Source: Warburgia ugandensis
Taxonomy: Eukaryota; Streptophyta; Magnoliopsida; Canellales; Canellaceae
Direction: 5' to 3'
DNA length: 64,000 bases
Assembly: GCA_035236585.1 (NCBI GenBank)
Contig: CP141137.1
Location: 50,304,057 to 50,368,056, forward strand
Part shown: piece after piece, positions 63,851-64,000 of the stretch
Position numbering within the stretch: the stretch's first letter is position 1
Layout: each line of letters starts with the position of its first letter
The notes under the pieces: model-generated
The model's database searches: none
What the model was told of the DNA's origin: nothing
Seen by the model: the letters and a program-made list of their open reading frames with translations, nothing else
Program-made: the position numbers and the translations under genes

Positions 63851-64000
63851 TGCAAATTCGGGAAGTAAAAAAAGTCTTCTCTTACCTTTCTTAATATTTT
63901 ATTTTCAATAAAACTCTATAAAAGAAAAAGAGAAGCAACAGAATATTGGTGGTGGGGCTCAAAATAAGATGAAGGAAAGACTAACGGTGAAAAAAAGTTT
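63276..64000. other. Intergenic to window end
   Basis: No supported gene. Contains only the CT microsatellite at 63787-63847. Confidence 0.4.
63787..63847. repeat. (CT)n microsatellite
   Basis: Pure dinucleotide run of about 61 bp. Confidence 0.95.

Overview
The window is nuclear DNA of a flowering plant. It contains two intron-bearing protein genes, both on the + strand, with GT-AG introns. The rest is mostly layered transposable elements typical of angiosperms: Ty3/gypsy, Ty1/copia, RTE-clade LINEs, Au-type SINEs, hAT and Mutator-like elements. I cannot assign a species. No bacterial-type operon, CRISPR array or rRNA is present.

Layout. 1-7.6 kb is gene-poor repeat DNA holding a 1.5-kb non-autonomous hAT element (2307-3855) with five copies of a hairpin-forming palindrome, one SINE, and a short Myb/SANT-like coding relic. 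7.6-9.2 kb is a solo LTR. 9.35-21.59 kb is a nest: a 5'-truncated RTE LINE split by a 10.9-kb Ty3/gypsy element that keeps gag and protease remains but no visible reverse transcriptase. 22.13-33.95 kb is a six-exon C2H2 zinc-finger gene (282 codons). Its 7-kb second intron holds a near full-length RTE LINE, and its third intron holds a diverged ~600-bp tandem duplication. 34-41 kb is repeat-rich intergenic DNA. 41.11-45.83 kb is the complete nine-exon gene for the mitochondrial ATP synthase beta subunit (551 aa). 46-49.5 kb carries several Au SINEs, one of them inserted in an unnamed dispersed repeat.

49.50-57.83 kb is the most interesting locus. Long terminal inverted repeats of Mutator type enclose minus-strand fragments of a CRINKLY4-related receptor kinase (CCR) gene: extracellular repeats, juxtamembrane segment and kinase N-lobe. 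This looks like a Pack-MULE that captured a host gene. A 6.7-kb Ty1/copia element, with a perfect 5-bp target duplication, later landed inside the captured kinase sequence. A second small MULE-like element (61918-62863) has related ends. A 364-bp foldback element lies at 60458-60821.

The two genes look unrelated in function: one supplies the catalytic subunit of respiratory ATP synthase, the other a probable nuclear or nucleolar zinc-finger protein. Everything else can be read as an insertion history. Target-site duplications resolve several nesting events to the base: LTR element into LINE, SINE into dispersed repeat, and copia into Pack-MULE.
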